Assembly (NCBI GenBank): GCA_016124675.1
Contig: WGNG01000009.1
Span: forward strand, 186,001-250,000
Origin: Alphaproteobacteria bacterium
GTDB lineage: Bacteria; Pseudomonadota; Alphaproteobacteria; Caulobacterales; Maricaulaceae
Direction: 5' to 3'
Length of the DNA stretch: 64,000 nucleotides
Both the position numbers and the translations under genes were made by a program. The notes below the pieces were generated by a model. The model did not search any database, was not told where the DNA came from, and saw only the letters and a program-made list of their open reading frames with translations. This document shows, in pieces, positions 9,461-18,043 of the stretch. How positions within the stretch are numbered: the stretch's first letter is position 1; each line of letters starts with the position of its first letter.

Positions 9461-9595
9461 GCTTCTCCCTCCCCTTGAGGGGGTCGGACGCCGAGGGCGT
9501 TTGACGGGATGGGGTGTGAGGCGGTGACGGGTGACGTTCCCTTGGCCGAACCGGCTCCCCCCCACCCCGGCCCTCCCCCGAGGGGGAGGGAGGGC
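9461..9595. repeat. Inverted pair of C/G-rich palindromic intergenic repeats
   Basis: The left element at 9464-9516 has ctccctccccttgaggggg followed by a ggatggggtg tail. The right element at 9556-9593 has caccccggc then ctcccccgagggggag in the opposite orientation. They resemble the repeats at 39952-40108 in build: a T/C-rich arm, a short loop and a G/A-rich arm with a CACCCC-type flank. Confidence 0.65.
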
Positions 9596-9694
9596 TGACG
9601 GCGCTGTCATCATCGTAATTCCGGTCCAGATGCGATTGCCCTGCCCGGAACAGGGGCGGCAGGCACGAAAAGGGGGCGACATCGCGCGCGCCGC

Positions 9695-10033
9695 TCACTC
9701 GGGGCGCTCAATCCTCCAGCGCCGGGCGAAGACCGGAAAGTCTTCTGCGAGCTGCACCAGACCCGGACCGTCGAGCGGCTTGAGTGACCCGTCAGGCTGG
9801 AGCGCGAAGACCCGGCCCACAGCCAGCGCGCTGTCGCCGGACGCGCCGAAGACATGGGCCGCGTCGATCGCCACATAGGTCGTCGGGACGCGCGGGCCGG
9901 GCGTGTAGGTCTCGCCGCGCAATTCGGCCGCCAGCGCCCTGTGGCTGTCGGCGCGGCCCGGCTCCATCTCCGCGAGGCCGTCCAGAACGGTGGCCAGAAC
10001 CGCGCCGACCCGGGTGGTCTTTCTTTCAGTCAT
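9695..10033 (-). CDS. Hypothetical protein coupled to the RM enzyme
   Basis: A 112-residue soluble protein that I do not recognise. Its ATG lies inside the 3' end of the restriction-modification gene and the two overlap by 8 bases, so it is probably translated by coupling. It has no signal peptide or membrane segment. The N-terminal 35 residues look helical, and the C-terminal half reads like a small beta-rich fold (TTYVAIDAAHVFG, LAVGRVFALQPDG). It could be an accessory, control or immunity-type partner of the RM enzyme, but nothing in the sequence proves this. Confidence 0.72.
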   Translation of the reverse strand: MTERKTTRVGAVLATVLDGLAEMEPGRADSHRALAAELRGETYTPGPRVPTTYVAIDAAHVFGASGDSALAVGRVFALQPDGSLKPLDGPGLVQLAEDFPVFARRWRIERPE

Positions 10034-13000
10034 CCCCGGCCCCCGGCAGCGGCAATTCGATCTCGCCCATGATGCGGTGGGTCTCGCTCAAGATTTTGAT
10101 GATGCGCTGGTAGTGCTGGATGTCGGCGAAGCTTAAAGTCCGGCCCTTGCGGTCTTTGAGCCATTTGCGGGCCGGCTGGTAGCCGCCGATGTAAAAATCC
10201 CAGGCGATTTGCGGCACGTCTTCGAAGCGCTGGGTCTTGTTGATCCAGACCGCGCCGGTCCCGCCCGAGCCTTGCGTGACGTCGGGCTTGTCGACCACGC
10301 TGTCACCCTCGCCGATGAAGGGGAAGGGCGCCGCGCCCACCGCCCCCGGCTCCATCAGGTGCAGGCGGCGCAAGCTTCCGCCCTTTTCGCTGACATGCCA
10401 GAACACGCCGGGCGAGGCGGGCCAGGGGATGCGCGGGAAGTCGGTTTTCAGAAATTCGGCGAAGGTCCCGCGGTAATCCGGGCTGTGCAGCACGCCATAG
10501 ATATAATCGAAGATCGCCACCTCGTCCGGCTCGCCATGGGCGTCGTCTTTGGCCAGTTCGCGCAGCTTGCGCCAGATTTTCGGATCAAAATTGACCCGGC
10601 GGGTTTGGTCGAGGGAGTTGTCGTCAGGGTAGAGGTAGAGGGGGGCAAGGTAATTGACTTCTTTAAGGCTGAGAGAGTGATGTTGAATTAGGCCGTTAAA
10701 AACGAGAGCGTCTGTGAATGGCCGACGCTGCTCAACCGTGCGATTGAACGCCAATCCAATGTTTTTGCCCTCGAGCATATGTCGCATCGCGCGATCACGC
10801 AGATGCACAGCGACATGGGCATTGTAGACAGTAAATCGACGGTCAAATGGCCTGTAAGAAATCGGAACAATTTGAAGCTCCCAATCTTGATTAGGCAGTT
10901 CCGTTTTAGCCTTGGCGTAGCTCCACTGCGCCTGACTGCATAAGCGAAATCGTGAACGCGCCTCGGCTTCTGTAGCTGTTGCCAGCAAGAAGCGTACTTT
11001 CTCCGCAGCCTCCGCCGCATCCCATGATATCGCGAACTGGTCTTGAGTAGTGACAATACCTGGAGCCGGACTGCCATTCGGTGAAAACAACTCCGCCAAT
11101 GAGAAGCCCTTCTCATAGCGCACCAGCAACTCACCATCGCGTGGCACGAATGGCCAAGGCGCCTTGGCCGGCGTTACTTCGCTGAAGCCAGCGCCCTTAA
11201 GGGTTTGCTTCTCCAGAAAGCCGTACTTTTCGGACCGTTTACCCCAGACATCGCCATGGAACACTGTCGCGAGCGAATTGCCCGTGGCGGTCGTGCCCTT
11301 CTTCACTGCGATGATGATCGCCACGCCCTGCTGGATGTCGAACACATTCTTGTCGGCCGAACCGTCGGGCGAGACTTCCTTCTTCTTCGTATTGCCGTGC
11401 AGATCGAGCACGTAAATCGTGTCGAACGTCTCCATCAGGTGGCGGCGCATGTCGAGGAAGGTCGGGTTGTCGAGATAGCCGTGATTGGTGATGAAGCCGA
11501 GCACGCCTTCGCCATTTTTCGCGATCATGTGCTCGCCGAAACGGATGAATTTCACATAGTCATCCGACAACCATTTGGCCTGTGCGGGGCGCTTCAGTTC
11601 CGGGCTCTGCTTGTAGGCATCCATCAATGAGTTGATCCACTCGCCCTTGTTGGACGAATGGCCCGAATAGGGCGGGTTCCCGATCACGCACATGATGGGC
11701 ATGTCGCGCTTGATCTTGCTGGCCTCGCGTGCCTCTTCGGCGAGCCAGCGGGCGAACAGGACCTGCTCCACCCGCTCGCCCTCTTCCAGCGAGTTGGTGA
11801 GGTAAACCGACAGGCGCGGCGGCGCGCCGCTGGGCCGGTAGCCCATTTCGGTCAGGATCATGTCCAGCTTCATGTGGCACATGGCGTAGCTGGCCATGAG
11901 AAGCTCGAACCCGTGAATGCGCGGGATCAGCTCGGCCTCCACATAGGAGGACCAGTGGCCGGGCGCGGCGCCCTTCACCCGCGCGCCGATCTGCTTGATC
12001 ACTTCGGCGAGGAACGTGCCGGTGCCGGTGGCGGGATCGAGAATCTGGACGCGATGAACCTCGCGCTTCTCAGTGATCGCCTTGCCCTTCCTGTCGGTCT
12101 GGCCGGTATCGAAATCGATGGTGATCTTTGAGGTGTCGGCCAGCCCGTCGGCCAGGCCGAACTCGGTCTTCAACACTTCATCAACCGCCCGCACGATGAA
12201 ATTGACCACGGGTTCTGGCGTATACCACACGCCGCGCGCCTTGCGCTTGGCCGGGTTATAGGCGGCCAGGAAGGTTTCGTAGAAATGCAGGAAGGGATCG
12301 TTCTGGCCGGTGAGCTGGCCGAAATCGGCCATGATGCGCTTGAGGTCGCAGGCCAGGAAAATCTTGGTCAGATCATCAATGATCCACGCCATGCGGGCAT
12401 CGAGATCGACGCCGGCGATATAGCTGAACAGGCGGCGCAGGAAGGGATTGGATTTGGGCAGAAGCTCCAGCGCTTCCTGACGCGTGAAGCTGGCGGGCGT
12501 GGGATCGTGCAGGCGCGCGGCGAACAGGCCGTAGGCGATGGTTTCGGCATAGATGTCGGCAAAATCGGCCGCCGTGATGTCGTGGATCAGATGCTCGCGA
12601 AAGGCGTGATATTGCGCGGTGAGGTCGGTGTCGGCGTCGCGCTTCAGGTCCGCCACCAGGGCGCGGCCCATCACGTCCTTGATGAGCACCGCCTTGGCCG
12701 CCATCAGCTCGGCGAGGCGCTTTGACGAATTGATGGTGCGCGGGGTCTGGGCGACGAAGTCTTTCAGCTGGGCCTCCAGCTCGGCGAAGGCTTCGGACTT
12801 CGGCTGAAGCCCCGTCCCCACCTCGCCGATGGAGACGGTGCGGATGCGCTCGCCTTCACGCCAGAATTCAAAATCCAGCCCGTTGGTGTAGAGGAGGTTG
12901 GGGAAGCCCTTGAGATAGCGCTGTTTCTGCTCGACGCTGTAGCCCTTGAGGGCTTTCAGGTCCGCGCCGACATCCTTGGCCTCGCAATGGCCCACCGGCA

Positions 13001-13187
13001 CATCGCCGCGCATGAAGATGAAATCGGGCGCCCCCGCCGAGACCCGGCGGGGCTCGTTGGTGACTTTCACCTGCTCATTGAGGCCGTTGAACAGGGCATG
13101 CAGCGCCGGGCGGTAGCTGTGTTCGGTGGCCTGCCCGCCCTTCCAGGTGGCGGCGATGGCGTCGAAATAGGCGGCGATATCGGTCAT
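10026..13187 (-). CDS. Single-chain type ISP/IIG-like restriction-modification enzyme
   Basis: A 1053-residue protein that combines DNA cleavage and N6-adenine methylation. An N-terminal PD-(D/E)xK nuclease is visible (D55 in APDF; E69 and K71 in CEAKD). A helical linker leads to methyltransferase motif I (LDPATGTGTFLAEV, about 380) and motif IV (GNPPY, about 505). A C-terminal type ISP-like specificity region includes DFYIGGYQPARKWLKDRKGR. No helicase Walker A was seen, so it is shorter than LlaGI-like ISP enzymes. The ATG at 13187 (MTDIAAYFDAI) was preferred over an open extension to 13259. Bases 10600-11260 have clearly lower GC, suggesting an exchanged specificity segment. Confidence 0.9.
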   Translation of the reverse strand: MTDIAAYFDAIAATWKGGQATEHSYRPALHALFNGLNEQVKVTNEPRRVSAGAPDFIFMRGDVPVGHCEAKDVGADLKALKGYSVEQKQRYLKGFPNLLYTNGLDFEFWREGERIRTVSIGEVGTGLQPKSEAFAELEAQLKDFVAQTPRTINSSKRLAELMAAKAVLIKDVMGRALVADLKRDADTDLTAQYHAFREHLIHDITAADFADIYAETIAYGLFAARLHDPTPASFTRQEALELLPKSNPFLRRLFSYIAGVDLDARMAWIIDDLTKIFLACDLKRIMADFGQLTGQNDPFLHFYETFLAAYNPAKRKARGVWYTPEPVVNFIVRAVDEVLKTEFGLADGLADTSKITIDFDTGQTDRKGKAITEKREVHRVQILDPATGTGTFLAEVIKQIGARVKGAAPGHWSSYVEAELIPRIHGFELLMASYAMCHMKLDMILTEMGYRPSGAPPRLSVYLTNSLEEGERVEQVLFARWLAEEAREASKIKRDMPIMCVIGNPPYSGHSSNKGEWINSLMDAYKQSPELKRPAQAKWLSDDYVKFIRFGEHMIAKNGEGVLGFITNHGYLDNPTFLDMRRHLMETFDTIYVLDLHGNTKKKEVSPDGSADKNVFDIQQGVAIIIAVKKGTTATGNSLATVFHGDVWGKRSEKYGFLEKQTLKGAGFSEVTPAKAPWPFVPRDGELLVRYEKGFSLAELFSPNGSPAPGIVTTQDQFAISWDAAEAAEKVRFLLATATEAEARSRFRLCSQAQWSYAKAKTELPNQDWELQIVPISYRPFDRRFTVYNAHVAVHLRDRAMRHMLEGKNIGLAFNRTVEQRRPFTDALVFNGLIQHHSLSLKEVNYLAPLYLYPDDNSLDQTRRVNFDPKIWRKLRELAKDDAHGEPDEVAIFDYIYGVLHSPDYRGTFAEFLKTDFPRIPWPASPGVFWHVSEKGGSLRRLHLMEPGAVGAAPFPFIGEGDSVVDKPDVTQGSGGTGAVWINKTQRFEDVPQIAWDFYIGGYQPARKWLKDRKGRTLSFADIQHYQRIIKILSETHRIMGEIELPLPGAGDD

Positions 13188-13300
13188 GAAGCGGCCCCCG
13201 GCGAAGTTCGCCGCCAAGGCTAGCCGCAGTCGCGAGTTTGCGCCAACCGGGCCGCGCACCGTGGCGGGGGTGATGAGGGACCGGAGCCGGCGCGCTCAGC

Positions 13301-13558
13301 TCACTCCAGCGCCGGGCAGTGACCCATGCGCAGCGGTCCGGCCTCGCCGCCGGCGTGGACGGTGGCGGGGGCGCGCCCCAGCCATCGCCCCAGTCAAAGC
13401 GCAAAAGGGTGATGTCGCCATCGGGTTCGGCCAGCAGGTGCAGCTCGCCCTCACCACGCGTGTGGCAGCCCAGCCCGGCGCCGGGAAACGCGGGTTGAGG
13501 GGTGTGCGCGAGGTGATCGTCCGGGGGCGCAGCGCGCGCCAGTGCGCCCCGGTGCGCC
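13301..13558 (-). pseudogene. Possible remnant of a small frameshifted gene
   Basis: This 377-base gap between the RM gene and phaZ (13188-13564) has no intact gene. On the minus strand one frame reads protein-like from about 13525 to 13385 (GELHLLAEPDGDITLLRF then DWGDGW). A neighbouring frame continues from about 13375 as ATVHAGGEAGPLRMGHCPALE to a TGA at 13301-13303. The apparent shift falls in the G/C run near 13370-13380. No start codon or family was recognised, so this is only a candidate. Confidence 0.3.
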
Positions 13559-13564
13559 CCGCGC

Positions 13565-14830
13565 CTACCGCCCCCTGCCGCGGTGCTCCGCCATGAACGC
13601 CTTCATCTTCGGGGCGATCTCCTCGCGGAAGCGGCGGCCGTTGAAGACGCCGTAATGGCCCACCTCGGGCTGGACATGGTCAAGGCGCATCGCATCGGGA
13701 ATGCCGGTGCACAGGGTATGGGCGGCCTGGGTCTGGCCGATGCCGGAAATATCGTCGTTCTCGCCTTCCACCGTCATCAGGGCAATGTCGGTGATGGCGT
13801 CGGGGCGCACCGGGCGGCCCTGCACGGTGAACAGGCCACGCGCCAGCTTGTGCTCCTGGAACACGTCATGGATGGTCTGCAGGTAGAATTCCTCGGTCAG
13901 GTCCATCACCGCGAGATACTCGTCATAGAAGGCGCGGTGCCGGTCGGCGCTGTCGCCGTCGCCGTCAATGAGCTGGTTGAAATAGCGGTAATGGGCGTCG
14001 ACATGCCGCTCATAATTCATGTTGATGAAGCCGGTGAGCTGCAGGAAGCCCGGATACACCCGGCGCAGCCCGCCGGGATAGATCACCGGCACGGTCTGGA
14101 TGAGATTGTCACGGAACCAGGAATACGGGCGCTCCTCGGCGAGCTTGTTGGGCACGGTGGGCGATTTGCGCGCATCAATGGGCGAGCCCATGAAAACCAT
14201 GCTCGCCGGGCGCATCGGATCGGCGTCCTGCGCCATCAGGGAAATCGCCGCCAGCGCCGGCGGGCCGGGCTGGCACACCGCCACCACATGCACGCCCTGG
14301 CCGATGGCGGTGATCATCTGGCGCACATAGAGGGTGTAGTCTTCCAGATCGAACCGGCCCTCATGCAGCGCGACCATGCGCGCATCCGACCAGTCGGTGA
14401 TGTAGACGTCCGCGTCGGGCAGGAAGGCTTCCACCGTGCCGCGCAACAAAGTGGCGAAATGGCCCGACATGGGCGCGACCAGCAGCACTTTGGGGTCGTT
14501 GAGGCCGGCGCGCTTCACGCCGCGCGCCCTGGCCAGCGCCGCCGCGTCGCGCTTGAAGTGCAACAGATTGCAGAACGGCTTGCTCCACACCGCCTCGATC
14601 TCCACCGGTATGGTGTGGCCCTCCACCACCAGCGGATCGAGCGCCCAGGCCGGCTTGCCGTACTGGCGCGTCAGGCTTTCAAACAGATCCGCCGACGCCG
14701 CCATGGCGCGCCCGGCCAGCGTCTCGCCGGCCGGATTGAGCGGGTTGCGCAAGGACCGGCGCGTCATGTTGGCCGCCGCGCGCCAGGGCAGAAGCGCCGC
14801 GCGCGACATTTCAAGGAAGGAATAAATCAT
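13565..14830 (-). CDS. phaZ: Intracellular polyhydroxyalkanoate depolymerase
   Basis: A 421-residue alpha/beta-hydrolase that degrades stored PHB/PHA granules in the cytoplasm. Its length and motifs match the PF06850-type intracellular depolymerases. The nucleophile is C186 in VVAVCQPGPPAL, the acid lies in VEGENDDISG, and the His lies in PEVGHYGVFNGRRF near the C-terminus. MIYSFLEMSRAALLPWR at the start is also typical. It implies that the organism stores PHA; no synthase is in the window. Confidence 0.95.
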   Translation of the reverse strand: MIYSFLEMSRAALLPWRAAANMTRRSLRNPLNPAGETLAGRAMAASADLFESLTRQYGKPAWALDPLVVEGHTIPVEIEAVWSKPFCNLLHFKRDAAALARARGVKRAGLNDPKVLLVAPMSGHFATLLRGTVEAFLPDADVYITDWSDARMVALHEGRFDLEDYTLYVRQMITAIGQGVHVVAVCQPGPPALAAISLMAQDADPMRPASMVFMGSPIDARKSPTVPNKLAEERPYSWFRDNLIQTVPVIYPGGLRRVYPGFLQLTGFINMNYERHVDAHYRYFNQLIDGDGDSADRHRAFYDEYLAVMDLTEEFYLQTIHDVFQEHKLARGLFTVQGRPVRPDAITDIALMTVEGENDDISGIGQTQAAHTLCTGIPDAMRLDHVQPEVGHYGVFNGRRFREEIAPKMKAFMAEHRGRGR

Positions 14831-14889
14831 GAAGAAAAACGGGCTCCGAAACGCCGCGCGATGGCGGCTTTCCTGGGAAGACAGGGTGA

Positions 14890-15555
14890 TTATGCGCCAG
14901 AGGTCTCAAGAAAGGCTTGCAGGCGCGCGGCGATGCTGGCCGGCGACGAGCCGTGGGGGAACACTTCCACGAACCGCCCCTCGCGGTCCATGAGGTAGAT
15001 GATGGAGCTGTGATCGACTGTGTAGTCCGACGACACGCCGTCATCCTCCACCCGGGCGAAATACACGCGGTACGCACGTGCAGCATTGCGTACCTGATCC
15101 AGCGTCCCCGTCAAGCCGGTGAGGTTTTCGGGAAAGGCGGGCGCGGTGACGTACTGGGCCAGCATGTCGGGCGTGTCGCGCTCGGGATCGACGCTGATCA
15201 GGATGGGCTGGAACTGCGCGCGCTGTTCAGGCGTCAGCTGCTCCAGCGCCGCGCCCATCACCTGCAGCGAGGCCGGGCAGACGTCCGGGCAATAGGTGAA
15301 GCCGAAATAGATCAGCATGGGCCGGCCGGCGAAATCGGCCTCGGTCACCGTCTCGCCGCGGTGATTGACCAGGGTGAAGGGTCCACCCACCTGCGCCTCG
15401 CCGCTGGAGCGCACGGGCGCGGGCCGGGGCGCGCCCGCGTCCGCCGGGGCCGGACCGCGCAAGAGCCCGGCGCCCGCCATCACCGCAGCGGCCAGCAAGC
15501 CCAGTGTCAGGGCGACGGCCGGAATGAACCATATCGGGCGTGTCTTGAAACTCAT
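14890..15555 (-). CDS. SCO1/SenC family copper chaperone
   Basis: A membrane-anchored periplasmic protein that delivers copper to cytochrome c oxidase, or acts as a thiol redox protein. It has an N-terminal hydrophobic anchor (about 8-30) and a thioredoxin-like fold with C89 and C93 (FGFTYCPDVCP). The distal copper-ligand His, H182, lies in VDHSSIIYLMDREG. I chose the ATG at 15555 because GAGTGAGG lies about 6 bases before it; the in-frame GTG at 15567 lies within that ribosome site. It diverges from regB, which recalls the reg/prr-senC clusters of Rhodobacter. Confidence 0.92.
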   Translation of the reverse strand: MSFKTRPIWFIPAVALTLGLLAAAVMAGAGLLRGPAPADAGAPRPAPVRSSGEAQVGGPFTLVNHRGETVTEADFAGRPMLIYFGFTYCPDVCPASLQVMGAALEQLTPEQRAQFQPILISVDPERDTPDMLAQYVTAPAFPENLTGLTGTLDQVRNAARAYRVYFARVEDDGVSSDYTVDHSSIIYLMDREGRFVEVFPHGSSPASIAARLQAFLETSGA

Positions 15556-15858
15556 CGTCATCCTCACTCACCAATCTGCGTCCGGCGCCGCGGTTGCGGG
15601 CCGGGCGCGGCTGGAACCTATACCCGATGCCGCCCGCGCCTAGCCAGATGACATCTGGCCACGCCGCCCGCATGCGGGGCGCCCCTTGCCGGACGCCGGT
15701 GCGGCCATGGGTCCGCTTGACGTCTGCATCGCACTGCCGCTTGCTGGCGCCGCAGACACGCCTGGACGACACTGTCAGATGGCCCGCCTGCCCGCCCGTG
15801 TCGAGGCGCGCGGGCGCCCGGCCTGCCGTCCACGCCGCCTTCAGGGAGCGCGCCCGCC
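15556..15858. other. Divergent SCO/regB intergenic region
   Basis: About 300 bases with no convincing gene. It contains the palindrome at 15643-15659, a second smaller palindrome cccgcatgcggg (15667-15678), and a related half-site gtcagatggcc near 15774. Promoters for both flanking genes must lie here, but I could not assign -35/-10 boxes with confidence. Confidence 0.6.
15643..15659. promoter_or_regulatory. Palindromic candidate operator
   Basis: A perfect 8-1-8 palindrome, gccagatg-a-catctggc, midway between the divergent SCO and regB genes. It is a candidate site for a dimeric regulator. Which regulator is unknown. Confidence 0.45.
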
Positions 15859-17196
15859 ATGACCGACACCAACCCTGTCCCGCGCGCGTCCATCGGCGCG
15901 CCCGACGATCCGGTGGATGGCGGCGATCTCGCGCCCGTGTTCGGCCGGGTGCGCCTGCGCACGCTGATCTTCCTGCGCTGGCTGGCGGTGGCGGGCCAGA
16001 CTGCGACCGTGCTCGGCGTGCATCTGGGGCTGGGATTCGACCTGCCGCTGGCGCCCTGCCTTGCCCTCATCGGCGCCAGCGCGGTGCTCAATGCGCTGCT
16101 GCCGGTGTTTGTCTCCACCCAGCGCCTGGCGCGCGACGGCGAAGCCTTCGCCCAGCTCGCCTTCGACCTTGTCCAGCTGATGGCGCTGCTGGCGCTCACC
16201 GGGGGGCTGGCCAATCCCTTCGCGGTGATGATTGTCGGGCCGGTGGTGATCTCGGTGGCCGCCCTGCCGCCGCGCTGGTGGCTGGCCCTGGGCGCCCTGG
16301 CGCTGGCGGGGACCAGCGCGCTCGCCGTCTGGCACCTGCCCATGCCCTGGATGCCCGGCGAGGTCTTCGCCCTGCCGCTGCTCTACCTCACCGCCACAGG
16401 CCTGGCGCTGGTCATCGCCATCGCCTTCACCGCCATCTACGCCTGGCGCGTGGCGGGCGAGGCCCGGCGCATGGGCGCGGCGCTGGCGGCGACCCAGGGC
16501 GTGCTGGCGCGCGAGCAGCGCCTGTCGGCGCTGGGCGCCCTGGCCGCCGCCGCCGCCCATGAGCTGGGCACGCCGCTGGCCACCATCCAGCTCACCGCCA
16601 AGGAAATGCTGCGCGCCACGACGGACCCGGACCTCAGGGAGGACGCCGAGCTTCTGGTCTCCCAGGCGCACAGATGCCGCGAGATTCTCCAGCGCCTGTC
16701 GCAGATGCGCGAGGCGGGCGACCGCATCCATGACCGGCTGGGCCTGAGCGATGCCATGGAGGAAGCCGCCGCGCCCCTGATCGGCGTGGGCGCGCCCATC
16801 TCGGTGCGCCTGTCGGCGCCGGTGGGGGAGGCGCGCGCGCCCGTGCTGCGCCGGCGGGTGGAGCTGATCTATGCGCTGGGCAATTTCATCGAGAACGCGG
16901 TCGACTTCGCCCAGAGCCGGGTCATCGTCACCGGCGCGTGGACGGCGCGCCATGTCAGCTTCACCGTGGAGGATGACGGGCCCGGCTTCCCGCCCGACAT
17001 CCTGGCCAAGCTGGGCGAGCCCTATGTCACCACCCGCCGGGCCGAGCCCGGCCATGGCGGGCTGGGGCTTGGCGTGTTCATCGCCATGACCCTGACCCAG
17101 CGCGTGCAGGGCAAGGTCACGCTGTCCAACGCGCCCGGCGGCGGCGCGCGCGTCGAGATCACCCTGCCGCGCGCCGGGCTGGAGATCGAGGACTGA
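15859..17196 (+). CDS. regB: Redox sensor histidine kinase RegB/ActS/PrrB
   Basis: A 445-residue inner-membrane kinase that senses respiratory redox state and phosphorylates RegA. About six transmembrane segments lie in residues 35-195, with the quinone-binding motif GGLANPF at 115-121. The H-box has H234 (AAAAHELGTPLATI). C273 in HRCREIL corresponds to the redox-active Cys of RegB. The ATPase domain has NFIENAVDFA, DDGPGF and GGLGLGVFIA. regA follows about 110 bases downstream, as expected for the pair. Confidence 0.94.
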   Translation: MTDTNPVPRASIGAPDDPVDGGDLAPVFGRVRLRTLIFLRWLAVAGQTATVLGVHLGLGFDLPLAPCLALIGASAVLNALLPVFVSTQRLARDGEAFAQLAFDLVQLMALLALTGGLANPFAVMIVGPVVISVAALPPRWWLALGALALAGTSALAVWHLPMPWMPGEVFALPLLYLTATGLALVIAIAFTAIYAWRVAGEARRMGAALAATQGVLAREQRLSALGALAAAAAHELGTPLATIQLTAKEMLRATTDPDLREDAELLVSQAHRCREILQRLSQMREAGDRIHDRLGLSDAMEEAAAPLIGVGAPISVRLSAPVGEARAPVLRRRVELIYALGNFIENAVDFAQSRVIVTGAWTARHVSFTVEDDGPGFPPDILAKLGEPYVTTRRAEPGHGGLGLGVFIAMTLTQRVQGKVTLSNAPGGGARVEITLPRAGLEIED

Positions 17197-17305
17197 GCCG
17201 CGCGCCGCGCGCCATGCGGCGCATTGTCCGTAAACCCTTCGAAATTGCCGGCGCATCGTCTATCTAGGGTCCCAGACCCGATGCTCTGGCCGGAGGCCCA
17301 ACCCC

Positions 17306-17851
17306 ATGTCCGATCTGGTTTTGCCGGACGACGCCACCCTGCTGCTCGTCGATGATGACGCGCCCTTCCTCAACCGCCTCAGCCGCGCCATGAGCGCACG
17401 CGGCTTTGACGTGACCGCGGTGGGCACGGTGGCCGAGGCCAAGGCCCGCGCCCGCAGCGCCCCGCCCGCCTTCGCCGTGGTGGATCTGCGCCTGGAGGAT
17501 GGCGACGGGCTGGACGTGGTGCGCACCCTCTATGCCGAGCGCCCCGATTGCCGCGTGGTGATGCTCACCGGCTACGGCAATATCGCCACCGCCGTGGCCG
17601 CCGTGAAATCGGGCGCCATTGACTATCTGTCCAAACCCGCCGACGCCGACGACGTGGCCAAGGCGCTGCTGGCCCTGCCCAACACCAAGCCCGAACCGCC
17701 CGACAACCCGATGAGCGCCGACCGCGTGCGCTGGGAGCATATCCAGCGCGTGTTCGAGCTGTGCGACCACAATGTCTCCGAAACCGCCCGCCGCCTGAAC
17801 ATGCACCGGCGGACCCTGCAGCGGATATTGGCGAAACGGGCGCCGCGCTAG
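17306..17851 (+). CDS. regA: Response regulator RegA/ActR/PrrA
   Basis: A 181-residue partner of RegB. The receiver domain has D17/D18, phospho-acceptor D60 (VVDLRLEDGDGL) and K110 (YLSKPAD). A Fis-type helix-turn-helix ends the protein (NVSETARRLNMHRRTLQRIL, about 150-175), which is near-invariant in this family. It controls respiratory and redox genes globally, and the nearby SCO gene is a plausible target. Confidence 0.95.
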   Translation: MSDLVLPDDATLLLVDDDAPFLNRLSRAMSARGFDVTAVGTVAEAKARARSAPPAFAVVDLRLEDGDGLDVVRTLYAERPDCRVVMLTGYGNIATAVAAVKSGAIDYLSKPADADDVAKALLALPNTKPEPPDNPMSADRVRWEHIQRVFELCDHNVSETARRLNMHRRTLQRILAKRAPR

Positions 17852-17868
17852 GGGGCGCGGCGGGTGCG

Positions 17869-17896
17869 GTGGATCGGGTAGCACGACCCGATCCAC
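17869..17896 (+). terminator. Hairpin after regA
   Basis: A perfect 11-bp inverted repeat (17869-17879 with 17886-17896, 6-base loop) starting 18 bases after the regA stop. There is no T tract, so it may be a Rho-independent-like stabiliser rather than a classic terminator. Confidence 0.5.
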
Positions 17897-18043
17897 ACCC
17901 CGGCTTTCCCGGAAGCCGCGACGCGGCTGTCCTGGATCCGGCCCGCTCCACCGTAACCGCTTCAGGCGTGACGGGCGGCGGTGCGATGCCGGGCGGGCGC
18001 AATTGCGTCCCCGTAGCGTCCAAGGCGTCCCGCCCCGCCCCCC

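Larger units (their letters stand above)
9276..9694. other. Gene-free, repeat-rich convergent intergenic region
   Basis: This stretch lies between two converging genes and I see no plausible coding frame. It holds, in order, a 12-bp tandem repeat array, three GACATGA heptamers at 21-bp spacing, and a pair of inverted C/G-rich palindromic repeats. Each is listed separately. Confidence 0.7.
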
